This document shows positions 34,072-44,885 of a DNA stretch of 64,000 nucleotides, piece by piece. Within the stretch, counting starts at the first letter, position 1, and every line of letters begins with the position of its first letter. Both the position numbers and the translations under genes were made by a program. Where the stretch lies: NCBI GenBank assembly GCA_039566865.1, contig CM076952.1, forward strand, positions 15,086,501 to 15,150,500, written 5' to 3'. Below the pieces are notes generated by a model. It worked only from the letters and a program-made list of their open reading frames with translations, searched no databases and was not told the origin of the DNA. The DNA comes from Aurelia coerulea. Lineage: Eukaryota; Cnidaria; Scyphozoa; Semaeostomeae; Ulmaridae.

Positions 34072-34360
34072 CCCAGGGGGGGGGGTACATAACATGTTCA
34101 GGGTACGGGTATGTGCCGCTTATATGGGGTGGGATTTTGGACCCAAAATTCTCTAAACTTGGGTCATTTTTTCGGCGATTTTCCATAAACATGGGTGGGT
34201 TTTCGTTGAAATTCGCAAAAATTGTTTAAAATGGGCAGTTTTCCGCCAAAATTCATCATTAAAGTGGGTATCAAGGCAAGTTTTGGTAATTAGAAGAGGG
34301 TACCTTTCTGAAAACCGGGCGACAGACCCCCGTCCATCCACAAGTCATTTCCCCACCGGG
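34072..34360. mobile_element. CCCGG-type MITE, 'tacataacat' subfamily, copy 1
   Basis: Starts CCCAGGGGGGGGGGTACATA and ends CCCCACCGGG. The flanks TCTTTTTC (34064-34071) and TCTTTTGC (34361-34368) match at 7 of 8. The interior 'gggtacgggtatgtgccgc' and 'ttagaagagggta' is shared with 60928-61228. Non-coding. Confidence 0.75.
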
Positions 34361-34465
34361 TCTTTTGCGTCCATAAGCAAACATAATATCACTTAAAAGG
34401 TAGGATCTTTTGCATTAATAGCTCGAAGAAACATTCATTTAAGTACTGATAGCTTGTTTTGCAGT

Positions 34466-34787
34466 CCCGGGGGGGGGGTACTTAGTATATTTGTCCGACG
34501 GGGATGTGCCGTTTTTAAGGGTATCGTTTTCACCAATTTTTTCTAGCCCAGGGTATCAAAATGAGGCAATTTTTCTAGAGCAGGTTGTCAAAACATGTCA
34601 GAGGAGGATATTCGGCTAGCTCGGGTCTGTTTTCGGTCAAATTTCATGTTTTTGAGTATACTTTTCACCAATTTTTTCTAGAACAGGTTATCATTTTGAG
34701 CGAAAAATTCTGGAGCAGGGTAAAAAAAATTTTTTTCGTGGGCACACCCCCGTACAAATTTAAGTCAAGTACCCCCCCCCCCCCGGG
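34466..34787. mobile_element. CCCGG-type MITE, second subfamily
   Basis: Ends CCCGGGGGGGGGTACTTAG and, complemented, CCCGGGGGGGGGGGGGGTAC. The perfect 8-bp duplication TTTGCAGT lies at 34458-34465 and 34788-34795. The interior has repeated 'agggtatc' phrases. Confidence 0.88.
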
Positions 34788-35190
34788 TTTGCAGTGTAGC
34801 ACTTCAGGAAAACCGCTTTTTTTGCGGCGTTTTAGGGTCGGTGGTTTTGAGAAGAAAATAGCAGATGATTTAGGCCATGTCCGTTTCTGGAAGTGTATGG
34901 CCATGAGTCGTAGTCATAGAGTCCATCAGTGTATCATTAGCAATAACTACGAAAGTGTAATCAGTATAGTGGACATGTTCAAATCCATTTCAAATTCATC
35001 TGATCTGACCGAAATCGGGCACTCCGTTCTGAAATTATGAGGAACTCGAGATGAGCCCTTCAAGAAATTTTCAAAAACGTGTCTAAAATCTTATGCGTAT
35101 TCCCTTTACTTTGAAAGCATGAAAATATCATTCCTGGCAGCATAACAGCATTATTCCAGAGGATTTCATCCTCCCAAGAGGATAAAATGT

Positions 35191-35371
35191 ATATCATTTT
35201 GTAGGTGTTTATGTAGTTACTTAGTTGTATGTTTTTATGTGTTGGCCATGGGGTAGACATTGTCTTTTGCTCCTCATGGTATCGTCCTTGTAGTGTTGCA
35301 TAGTAGTTAAAGTATAGTAGAATGTAGCATATCTTGTAATATTTTATATTGATAAAAAAAAAAAAAAAAAA
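35191..35371 (+). mobile_element. LINE 3' tail insertion with poly(A) and 15-bp target duplication
   Basis: AAGAGGATAAAATGT is perfect at 35176-35190 and 35372-35386. The insert ends in about 20 A. Its phrase 'gtagacattgtcttttgctc' recurs in the 3' UTR of the 45-kb LINE (45943), with a diverged version in the 62-kb one ('gtagacaaaatattttgccc'), so it is a severely 5'-truncated copy, or a SINE that borrowed that tail. The intact duplication and A tail make it one of the younger insertions here. Confidence 0.88.
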
Positions 35372-35389
35372 AAGAGGATAAAATGTTTT

Positions 35390-36434
35390 GAAGCGCGTAG
35401 AAGTAATTGCTGTAAGGCCTGTGTAAGGCAGGATAGTTAAGAAAAGTTGCTCGGGATTTTGGGCATGCTTTGAAGGTTTCTTGAAGAGGCTTCCACGAAA
35501 AAGTCCCACATAATTTCGAGACGGATTGGCCGATGTCAGTTAAGTTACTTTAGAAGTAAATTTGAGCATGTCTATCATTACATTATATATTTGCCGATAT
35601 CATCGCCTTGATATCCATGAGAACGTAGCCTTTCAGACAAAGATTTTTTTATTGACTCACCCGGTAGAAAACCAAAGCTATAACTTTCTTTTGCAAATTT
35701 TCACTTGATTTATACATTTGATGTGAATATCATCTATCCTGGTGGCTTTATTCAAATTATTTGCCAGTTCTCTCAAACTACAGGGTGTCCCAAAAAACAT
35801 GTGCGCTGTTTGAGCGGCTTCTGCGGAGCAGCCATAAATCAAATTTTTCTGTTTTTAAGACTCTTGACAGACGAGACTTCAAATTAAAGGCTGGCACCGA
35901 GTTTGAGTAAATCTGATCACTAGTTGCTGATTTATGGAGCAAGAAAGCCAAAATTATTGGCTGCCTCAAAACCAGAGGATTCATAATTCTCCATTGCGTT
36001 AAAATCAACGAAGTTGATTGAAAAAAACATACCTAGCCCTGTTTTCTGATGTTTATAAGTGAGACAGATAGTCATACATTGACGTTTGTGACAACCAAGA
36101 ATATTGGACATAGCTAGGGTTGCTAGGTATAGAAATGCGCAACACAAACAGCGCTAACGTCTCATCTTTGTCAAGGCTGTAGGAAGCATCTCACACTTGG
36201 AGGGGGAGGAGGAAGTGCAAGACTTCAAGGGCACTTTTTCATTAAGGTAAAGAGGCATTTCCTGAAATAAAATAGCACTCCTATCTTTACTACAAAATTT
36301 TGAAGGCAAGTGCCCCCAGTGACTTTGTCTATTATCTTTGTTATAACTTTCCCCCATTGGAGCATTCTCCACACATCCAATTCAATCCATACATTACTTG
36401 CCAAAATTATCCACTTACCCTGCAAACCTCAAAC
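35390..36434. other. No gene; one lone TIR end
   Basis: 'tacagggtgtcccaaaaaac' at 35780-35799 matches the TA-target end at 3712, but no inverted partner was found nearby, so it is probably a truncated copy. Confidence 0.5.
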
Positions 36435-37950
36435 ATTTGGCAAGCAATAAATGATTATTTCAAGTATCTAAAATGTGAAGTGAAGTTTGTTTATTTGGAC
36501 CTGAGAGAAAGCTTTTGATAAGCTATGGTTGAAATCTTGCATTATAGATATGTATAGAAGTGGGGTCAAGGGAAACCTTCTTAAAAATGCTTACGAATTA
36601 AACAATGAAGGATACATTCAAATCCATACACCTAGTGGAAGAACAAGAGAAGTTAAAATTGAAGAAAATTTGAAACAAGGAACCATTTTGGCAGCCCCTA
36701 TTTGTGCCAATCATATTGATAAAGGTAGGGATAAATTTTGGGAACATTTTGATACCTCCATTGCTCTATCAGGATGATATATTGATTGCTTCCATATCTC
36801 ATAAGAAAATGCAGGAAATGGTAACTATTGCTGAAGAATTTCAAAAGAAAAACCTCTTGAATTTTAACTTGGATAAAAGTGAACAAATGGTGATGCAGTA
36901 TAGCAAAAGTAAGCAAGCTCAAAAAGAAGATTTAATGTTAGATGGCCAAATTATAAAAGACGTAGAGTCATATAAGTATCTAGGAGACTTCAAAAAACAA
37001 AAGGAACCTTAGATTTGTGCATCAATAAACGAATAAATTCTGCTATGGGGGTTATTAATGAAATAAAATTCCTTACTAAGCAAGAGGCATTCAGAAAACA
37101 AAGTTTTGAAATCAGTATAAAGTTGATTGAAGCAATTTTGATGCCCAAAGTTCTGTATGCATGTGAAACATGGACTAATTGAACTAAGAAGCAAATTAAA
37201 AACTTAGAAAAATTGCAAAAAGATGCAGTTACAATAATTGACTCTCTACCCCAATCAATGCCATATGACGGAATAGTCCTTGAATGTGGCTTGATGTCTA
37301 TGGAATTTAGAATTAAAGAGAAAAGATTGATATACTTCCATAAGATATTAAACATGAATAAAAGTAGATTGACTAAGATAGTTTATGAAGAGCAAAAAAG
37401 GTTAAATTTCCCAAATTGTTGGTATAAAGAAGTAATCAGTGACCTAGGAATGATTGATATTAACCTCAAAGAATATCAGATCAAAGACCTAACCAAAGAA
37501 CAATGGAAACAAATTGTTAGAGAAAAAATTATCATAATCATAGAAAATAATATTAAAAATAATAAAAAGACCAAACTCAGATTTATCAAGGGTAGTAAGT
37601 TTGAAATGAAAGAGTACCTGCGGTGTGAAGAAGCCTCATCCCTACTGAAATTAAAACTAAACATGGTTGACCTAAGAGCAAACTACAAAGGAAAGTACAC
37701 TGATTCTCTTTGCAGGAGATGTGGGTCCCATGAGGAATACATAGAACACTTATGGGATCGTCCAAGTTTCTCCCAAAAACCCAAGATGAAAAAGACTTGT
37801 TTGGCTAAAAATAAATCCGAAGTACTCAAAAGTATCAACAAAAGGCTACAAAATTTCTACAAATAAGGATTGGCTAAAAAGAAATATTAGCACCAGCTTG
37901 TGTACCCAGCTGCTGAGTAAGTGCTCCGAAATGGAGATTTAGCTTCAAAT
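36435..37950 (+). pseudogene. LINE ORF2 RT to C-terminus with frameshifts and one stop
   Basis: FVYLDL, then (shifted) EKAFDKLWLKSCIIDMY is motif A. EENLKQGTILAAPICANHI is motif B. LLYQDDILIASISHKKMQEM is motif C with catalytic YQDD. VESYKYLGDF, then after a shift in an A run near 37000 LDLCINKRINSAMG and VLYACETWTN. An in-frame TGA at 37180-37182 replaces an expected Trp codon. After that 217 codons stay open to 37866, ending with LCRRCGSHEEYIEHLW. At least three shifts and one stop make it non-functional. It shares its tail family with 27196-27675. The clade is uncertain. Confidence 0.87.
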
Positions 37951-38269
37951 TATAAACAGGCATTTTCTATTGTAACCCAGTGCAACTAATTTGGCATGAG
38001 TTTGTGCCCTCCATTGTTTCCGGTCACTTTTTCGTGTAGATTCTGCAAATGGACCATTTTGACATTTGAAAAAAGGGTCTGGGGAGAGCAATATTTTTCT
38101 GGTAAAATGGCTGCCACAGGGCTTTCACGAACGATAAATTGAATTCTACATATCTATTGATTTCAAATTCACGATCAAAAATAAGGAAATAAATTGCCGA
38201 AGTGTACCTGAAAAGCTGTCTTATGACCCATAAGCCTCGTAACAGAAGGGAGACTCTCTCTCCAACCCA

Positions 38270-39168
38270 GACCTCGAATCCAACGGCGTTTTGTGTTTGG
38301 CGGGAAAGTATTCGTCATTCTTTCTGTTTACCAAAATAAACGAAACAAGTCTTGGTACAAGTGCAAGATGAAAGTCTTGCAACGAAACCTTGGAATTATA
38401 GTTGTGTCGCTATGAGATGTGTAGATTGGAAAAGATATGAATTCAGGATTGTGTGGAATCTTGCTTGACAGCATTTGATACGCGTTTGTGTTGTGTTTGA
38501 AGATTTTTTTGTTTCAAAACAAATCTTGCAAATTGATGATGGTGGTAACGGGAGGAAGGAGTTTTGACAACATATAGAAAGAACAAGAACTTTTATTTTC
38601 ACAGGTGAGTTGAATAGAGTTCATTTTTTGCATAAACTGCTTGCCATATGTGACAATATGTTCAAGTAAACAGGGCAGAGGAGCCACCGATGATGGTCTT
38701 ACCGTACTTATATATAGTGGCTGTTGAACAATATCTTCATGTGAAGCAGAACAATCTAAATAGTAAACAGTCTTGGGTTTTATTGATAAGTGAATTGTGA
38801 CATGAAAAAGTTCAACAAAGAAGATCTGACTTACCTGTCCCTTGCAGTTTCTTCTACAATAGGCTGGAATTCGTAAATGGACCTGTAAAGTTCTTTGCAA
38901 GTCACAACAATTTTCAAGGCAACAGAAACTTCGTAAAAAGCCGCTGCTTGAAGCAATATATCCACGGGTCGAGACATTATTTCTCGCAAAACTGAATTTG
39001 TATCTTTCCAGAATGCCCAACTCAGAAAGAAATCATTATCTCCATGATTTCGTCATGAACCTCTATCTGAGGCAAATTGCTTCGTTTATTTTGGTAAACA
39101 GAAAGAATGACGAATATTTTCCCGCCAAGCCGCCAAACGCAAAAGCCGTTGGATTCGAGGTAAAGCTT
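38270..39168. repeat. Inverted-repeat element with ACCTCGAATCCAACGG arms
   Basis: The left arm 38270-38347 ('cctcgaatccaacggcg', 'attcgtcattctttctgttt') is inverted at 39062-39168. The arms carry GGCGGGAAA. The core holds the exon-like segment 38835-38977. It lies directly beside the LINE esterase sequence that starts near 39170. Target duplications were not found. Confidence 0.6.
38835..38977 (-). other. Possible first coding exon, unidentified helical protein
   Basis: ATG at 38977, 47 codons plus two bases, then the strong donor CAG|GTAAGT at 38834. The peptide starts MSRPVDILLQAAAFYEVSVA and goes on LKIVVTCKELYRSIYEFQP, IVEETARD. The composition is that of amphipathic helices, reminiscent of small helical-bundle N-terminal domains, but I cannot name a family. 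It lies in the core of an inverted-repeat element, so it may be element-encoded or captured. A longer Cys-rich frame on the same strand overlaps it and looks less protein-like. Confidence 0.35.
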
Positions 39169-39213
39169 GGAGATTCAATCGTAAATGGAATCAAGGATCG
39201 CGGGCTTTCAAAG
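39168..39213 (+). pseudogene. LINE ORF1 esterase, 5' piece (block I)
   Basis: Reads LGDSIVNGIKDRGLSK, the GDS nucleophile block of an SGNH/GDSL ORF1. It is cut after TTTCAAAG (39206-39213) by the 4.7-kb element. The reading frame continues at 43905 with QHNAKVVH. Confidence 0.82.
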
Positions 39214-41530
39214 CCCGGCGGGTGCACTTCTATATAAAAGGTGATACGCAAGCTTGTCTGTAAATTCACTGAGATAGGGTGAAAAAATGTTCAAATCCTA
39301 GGACCTAGGATTTAGAAAAAAGGGGGGTTATTTTACAATTTGGTCAGCAGATTTTAAAAAGATACTTGATTAAAAACAACTAATTTCAAGAATAAGGTTT
39401 TTGTTGATGGTTTCCTCTTGTGAGTTACAATTTACTAGTCATTACGTGCAATAAACTTGATGTTGAATGATTTCAAAGTCATGAATTATAATAGACTTTT
39501 TCTGTACAATGTTGAATACAAAGCACTTGAGGACTTGGTGATGAAACTCTCTTTGTTTTGGCCAGATCAAATTCCTCAATTGAAGTCTAATAAAAATCTA
39601 GGCATAGCTTTCTCAATAATAGCAAGTCATCAGTAGTTCTATGTATTCAGGTGTAGAAAAGGGGATAAAACCCAGCAACTGTTGAACAATATTCAAAGGC
39701 AAGTAGTAGCTAACATGCAGATTCTTGAAATGGTGTTGGTTGTGTTTCCTTTCCATTAGGTAAAGCCATTTTAGTACAGTGGGTGATACTTGCAGTAGTC
39801 ATGTGCTTGATGTATCAGATCAGGCCTAAACTAATGGCAAATCAGTCAACTTTGATCTGGAAAATGTTATATATCGAGAAGTGCTCTAATGCTCCAATCT
39901 GCAGTTCCATAAAATAACATTATTGTGTATATGGTTGTATCAAAACCGATATTATGATTTCCTTGGTGACAAAATGGATAATAAGTCTGTATTTCTGACT
40001 GGCATCACTGCTGTTTCAGGTAGAAAAAGCGTTCTACGTTGCCTCTCTCTTTGATTATTTTCTTTTGCTTCTCTCTCAGTCGTCAGTTTTGATCTGTTTT
40101 GATCAGCTTTTCATTCAGTAGATTTTCAGTTTTGTTTGATGGGAAACATCTTCTCAGAGTTGCATAGGTAGAGGCATCTTCATACTAAAACATGTTACCA
40201 CAGGTAACTTCATGGTAGTGCAGTATTCACTTGAAAGTTGTTACGATATAAACAGACTCTGCCCTTTCTACTTTCTGACACACAGCCATCTTTTCATGGA
40301 AGCAACCCGGAAGCAACAGCCTCTTTTGCAATTCGAGGCTTAGTGAAAAAACGCGGGAAAAAGGAAAAGGATGTATCGCTGCTACATTTCATTTGAAGTA
40401 ATTTTGAGAGCTAAGATAAGCTGATGAGGTTCCTTACGCAGTTAATGATGTTAATGAACAAAAATTGCTGAGGGAAAGCCAGAGGAACGTGTCATTTTTT
40501 GCCGCTGCTACATGTTTCAGTGCAATTTGGTATAGTGCCATAGGTAAGATGGTTACCCCCTAGGCCTATAAATTTGAAAGTTCGATTTTTTGGTGGTCAT
40601 CAGCAGTCCAGATCAGATCAAGAGAGGGCAGCAGATTTGTTTACAATTTCCTTGAAAATAAATAAAATTCTTAATGCTTTTAAAAAGATGCAATGTACTC
40701 AATGCGTGTTACCATACTTTTACACAACATCATATCAATAACATCCTAAATCCTAAATGCAAAGTAAATAAATGGGATGTATGTAATGTAATGAAAATGA
40801 GTTCCAAATGAAATCTTATTAATTTATAGTGAATGGTTTCCATAGTGCAGGAAATACATCAATCAAGGAATCTGTGGGCAGCTTTGATCATATATCACCG
40901 TAGCGCGAGCCTGTAAATTTGAGGTGCCGGTATATCTGAGGTTTGCCGGTAAATATGAGGTGTCGTGGGACTACTCAAACACCTGGGTTATTGTTTAAGA
41001 AGCCATTCAAATTAAACAATGCAGTATAGAAATCGCTCATTGTACAAGACACATTACTCTTTTGTGGTCACCGCTGTTGACCGCTTTTTGTCGGGGGGGG
41101 GGGGGGGGTAAGGTTGGCAACAGACAGGTTCAGCAATACCTTGGTCCTTGGAATATTTACTCTTCAAAGAACGTTTAGCAATTCTAGCTAAACAAGATTC
41201 ATAATTTGTTTCTTTTAATTTAGAAGCCAAATTAAAATGCATTCTCCAATCTACAGCCGAATTTATATAAATCCTATAAGAGTTTTTCATAAGAAACTCT
41301 TATGAGCGCTCAGCTCTCAGATCACTAAAAAAGCAAAACAAACTTGAGCAGCATAATTTGCATCTTTTTTTCGTAATCTTCATGTTTAAAATGAGAGTTG
41401 AGAAACGTTGGAGAATCTTTCACGATATCGATTTACGAAACGGTAGCTTTCACGTTCCTATTTAACGCCTGTCTCAGAACGTCTCAAAAAGATTTGAGAA
41501 AATTGAAAAATCGACAAACGATATACGAGG

Positions 41531-41692
41531 CAGGCCCGTAGGAAGCGGGGGGGGGTAAGGGGGGCTCAAGCCCCCCCAATAATTTTTTAAAACAATGGTG
41601 CTACGTCACATGACTTAAATTAGATGTATTGTTCTCTATTGTTTTGAGAACAATTGCCCCCCCCCAATCCGAAGCTTCTTCCTACGGCCCTG
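41531..41692. mobile_element. hAT-like MITE copy 3
   Basis: 162 bp, opposite orientation to copy 1, ends CAGGCCCGTAGGAAGC and CTTCCTACGGCCCTG. ATACGAGG is a perfect 8-bp duplication at 41523-41530 and 41693-41700. Confidence 0.92.
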
Positions 41693-42001
41693 ATACGAGG
41701 AAAGAGAAAAAGAAGCTTAAAAAGATGGGATAAGATATAAGGTTTCTGAAAAATGCCACATGATTTTGTGACGAAAGTGAGTAAGAAACTAAACCAATAC
41801 TAAGGAAGGGTTGTTAAGTTCTATCTTTCGAAATTTTGAAAGATGTCTCATAATTTTATCAAAATTTAAAAACCGCAAATTATATGTAACGAAAATGAAT
41901 AAACAATTTAACCCATAGTAAAGAAGGGTTATTAGGTTATATCTTTCGATATTTTTGAAGGTTGTCTCATAATGTTATCAAAATTTAAAAATTTATTATT
42001 T

Positions 42002-43000
42002 TACTCGTGAGGTACTTAGTAATATCTAAAGATTGGAAAGGCTTGGAAAGGCTTGATACTAGGAAACGAGGGACAGTAGTGAGCATGAATATTGTTATGG
42101 AACCTCTAAGAAACTCGCAAGAAACTCTGAGTACTCAAAATCTGATAATCTTAAGAAAGTTTCAGTACTAGCCCAAATTCTTAGTTTCTTATGGAAATAT
42201 ATGTACGTACTTACGATAGATTTTATTGCATTCTGCAAAGTAAGGAACATTAGGCCAACACGTATTTTGATAAGAAACTGCTTACACGTAGTTTGATAAG
42301 AAACTGCTTACACGTAGTTTGATAAGAAACTGCCCATAAGAAAACTCAACTCTCATATCGGCTAAAGATTAACCAACTCCAGTACTGGGAAAATGTAAGT
42401 TAAGAAACTATTTACTTTGATAAAGGAAATCCTTGAAATGTTTTTACTTTACTTTCACTTGTTTCCTGTATCATATTACTCGTAAGGTACTTGAGTAATG
42501 TCTAAACATCGGAAAGGCCTTAATTAAAGACCTTATTTTGAAATGTTCACGAGGGCACAGGTAGTGAACGTGAATATTGTTATGAAACCTCGGAGAAACT
42601 CGTAAGAAACTCCGAGTACTGAAAATATGATATAATTTTAAGAAACTTTCAGTTTTGGGCCAAATTCTTAGTTTCTTTTGTAAAAAATTAGGGTATATGA
42701 AACTCAACTCTAGGATTGCCAAAAACTTGAGAAACTCCGTTTATCACATTTTGACTTGTTTCCTGTATCGTACTAATGAAAATTGGAAGGTACTTGTCTG
42801 AGTGATGTTTAAACATCGGAAAGGCTTCAAAAACTTCGTTTTGAAAGGTTCAGGAGAAGGCACGGGAAAGTGCACATGAAGATTATTATGAAACCTGTAA
42901 GAGATTCTGGAAACTCCTAAGAATCTGTATCTGTAAGAACCTTAGAAACTTATAACTCCGATAATCTTAGTAAACTTTAAATATTTTCCCTAATGCTTAA
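42002..43000. repeat. Three tandem 'AAGAAACT' repeat units
   Basis: Units begin near 42002, 42476 and 42775. Each runs 'gaggtactt', 'ggaaaggc', 'tgaatattgttatg', 'taagaaact', 'ttcttagtttctt'. The first unit also has a 27-bp triplication of 'gcttacacgtagtttgataa'-like sequence near 42270-42320. Single units are dispersed elsewhere in the window. Confidence 0.65.
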
Positions 43001-43904
43001 AAACTTCTGAAGAGAATCACACGAAAATATACCGCGGAAAGGAAGAAAAACAGCGCTCGAAAATCATAATCTTCATCAACCCAGATACAAAACGGTATTG
43101 CAATGGAACGAAGTATTTGAGCAATAAGACAGTTTACTTTCGACTGATAACTTTTAGATGTAGCAAATCCATACCAAAGGAAACCAAATGAAATTGGATT
43201 CTTCTCGCGGATTTCCTTACGCAGCAAAAATCCTAACCCCTACCCTTCGAAGTTAAATCCTAGCGTTCGCTTTCCCGAACGCTGTCAGAAGGAAAAGATT
43301 ATATGCGGCAGAAATCCTCAGACGGTTGACCCGACCCCCGGAAAAACCTATTGTTTCCTTTGAAACCAGACCTTGTGTCTCACCTTTGTCTAATTCACAA
43401 TAGGTTATGACTACTTGTCGCCTAAGAAGAATACCTTTGATCTTGCCGACCTCATATTTACCGGCAAACCTCAGATATACCGGCGCCTCAAATTTACCGG
43501 CTCGCGCTACGGTGGACTCTCGCTTTGATTGCAGAAAACCAAAGTTTTGCTGAAGTTTGTAGAGTTAATAACTGAAACCATACCATACTGGCTCAAACCA
43601 TATTTGTGCTTCAGTGTATGGATGTGTAATGGAGATATACACATTTTCTGCTCCATTTTGAGTAGTTAGTAGTATTTCCAGTATTTAAGGGCTAAATATA
43701 GTGACATTTAAAGGAAACCGTCTGGAGGGCATGTCAGTGATTCTCCAAAATTGGGGTATAAATTTCTAAAACATTGCGATGAAATGTCAGTGAATAGGGT
43801 CTAACTGCTGAGACTTTTCTCAGTGAAAAGGGTATATTTTGGAAAGCTTCAGACAAGCTTGTGTATCACCTTTTATATAGAAGTGCACCCGCCGGGTTTC
43901 AAAG

Positions 43905-44380
43905 CAACATAATGCCAAGGTCGTGCACAACCAGGAGCAACAACACAAGATATGGAAGATCATATAAAACCCTGCTTAGGAAAAAGCCAGACATGATCAT
44001 TCTGCACTGCGGAACCAGGAACCAACGACCTTACAAATGATGTAGACACAATCCGTCACGTCGACGCCATCGTCAAATACAATGGAAAAGAATCTCCTTT
44101 TACTGAAATAGTGGTATCCAACATCGTGACCAGGAGAGACAAGGATGGCATACACCAGAAAGTGACAGATTTAAACAGTTGTGGAAAAGATTTCTGCCGA
44201 AATAATCAACTGAAAGTGATCGACAACAGTCGTCTGGATATAACATGCCTCAGCCAGAAGAGGCTCCACTTAAACAGAAAAGGTACTGGATATTTAGCAA
44301 ATAACTTACTTTCATTTATCAGCGAACATTTAATTACTACTATCCTCTTGTTTGTAGATAGCTGTTTCCGTTACACGTAA
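43905..44380 (+). pseudogene. LINE ORF1 esterase, 3' piece
   Basis: QHNAKVVH, then (2-base shift) PGATTQDMEDHIKPCLGKKP, DMIILHCGT, a 7-bp duplication, NDLTNDVDTIRHVDAIVKYN, EIVVSNIVTRRDKDGIHQKV and RLHLNRKGTGYLANNLLSFI to a stop at 44378. The HCGTND block and the C-terminal HLN..G block identify the SGNH esterase of CR1-type ORF1. GGAACCA is tandemly doubled at 44011-44024, breaking HCGT|NDL. Confidence 0.85.
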
Positions 44381-44514
44381 AGCTATTAAGCGTGAGCACA
44401 GTCTCATAAGGGTCAATAGGACCTCAAATGCTGGCTCTTTATTGGGTTTTGTGTTTAGTGAATTTTTAAGGGATAATAATTTACTTTATTTAGTCATTGA
44501 TTTACAACAATATA

Positions 44515-44885
44515 TATATATACCATTCGATTCATCTCGATGAGTGCTTTCATTTGATATACAATTTATTTATATTTGCTGACATCAGCAGTATATTATT
44601 TCTATGACGTCATCAATCTTTATGACGTCCTATTCCTAATTAATTATTAATTTTTGCATGCAAAACTCATCAAATGACTTCAAATATCGACGAAGGTGCT
44701 TGATCTTGCCAATTATATGCGAAGCTAATGGTTTCTAATCATAATTATTGAGCAAACAATTTTGCATTGAATCAAATTGTCATTAATTGATTAGTTAATT
44801 AATTAGAAATCAAAAATATCCTTATGAAACCATATAAAACTACAAATTAATGCTATCAAGCAGGCATTTGGATGGTTTTGCCGAT
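44515..44885. repeat. Inverted copy of the 4388-4762 repeat
   Basis: Shares, in reverse complement, 'accattcgattcatctcgat', the paired TGACGTCA motifs and 'caggcatttggatggttttg'. Part of the TTAA-type family; the ends are not resolved here. Confidence 0.7.

Larger units (their letters stand above)
40896..43514. mobile_element. Inner 66-bp inverted-repeat structure
   Basis: CACCGTAGCGCGAGCC, then three short CCGGTAwAT.TGAGG-type subrepeats, at 40896-40961; the same 66 bp is inverted at 43449-43514 with two mismatches. The position is asymmetric within the 4.7-kb element (1.7 kb from one end, 0.4 kb from the other), so this is likely a separate nested element, though no target duplication is visible. 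It contains G-run DNA, a hAT-like MITE and a tandem repeat array. Confidence 0.65.
39214..43896. mobile_element. 4.7-kb TIR element inserted in LINE ORF1, 8-bp target duplication
   Basis: TIRs of about 47 bp with one mismatch begin CCCGGCGGGTGCACTTCTAT (39214 onward, and as complement ending 43896). TTTCAAAG is duplicated at 39206-39213 and 43897-43904. Conceptual removal of the element and one duplication rejoins the LINE esterase frame. No transposase is readable, so this is a non-autonomous or gutted copy. The start CCCGG and the 8-bp duplication resemble the G-run MITEs at 34 and 60 kb, suggesting one superfamily. The interior includes the inverted-repeat structure 40896-43514. Confidence 0.9.

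Noticed and set aside
34585..35040. 151-aa plus-strand frame
   Set aside because: Its first half lies in the MITE 34466-34787 and its second half has no recognisable motif.
38514..39020. 168-aa Cys-rich minus-strand frame as a protein
   Set aside because: A shorter frame within it (38835-38977) has a proper ATG and ends at a consensus donor; the longer frame reads through that donor.
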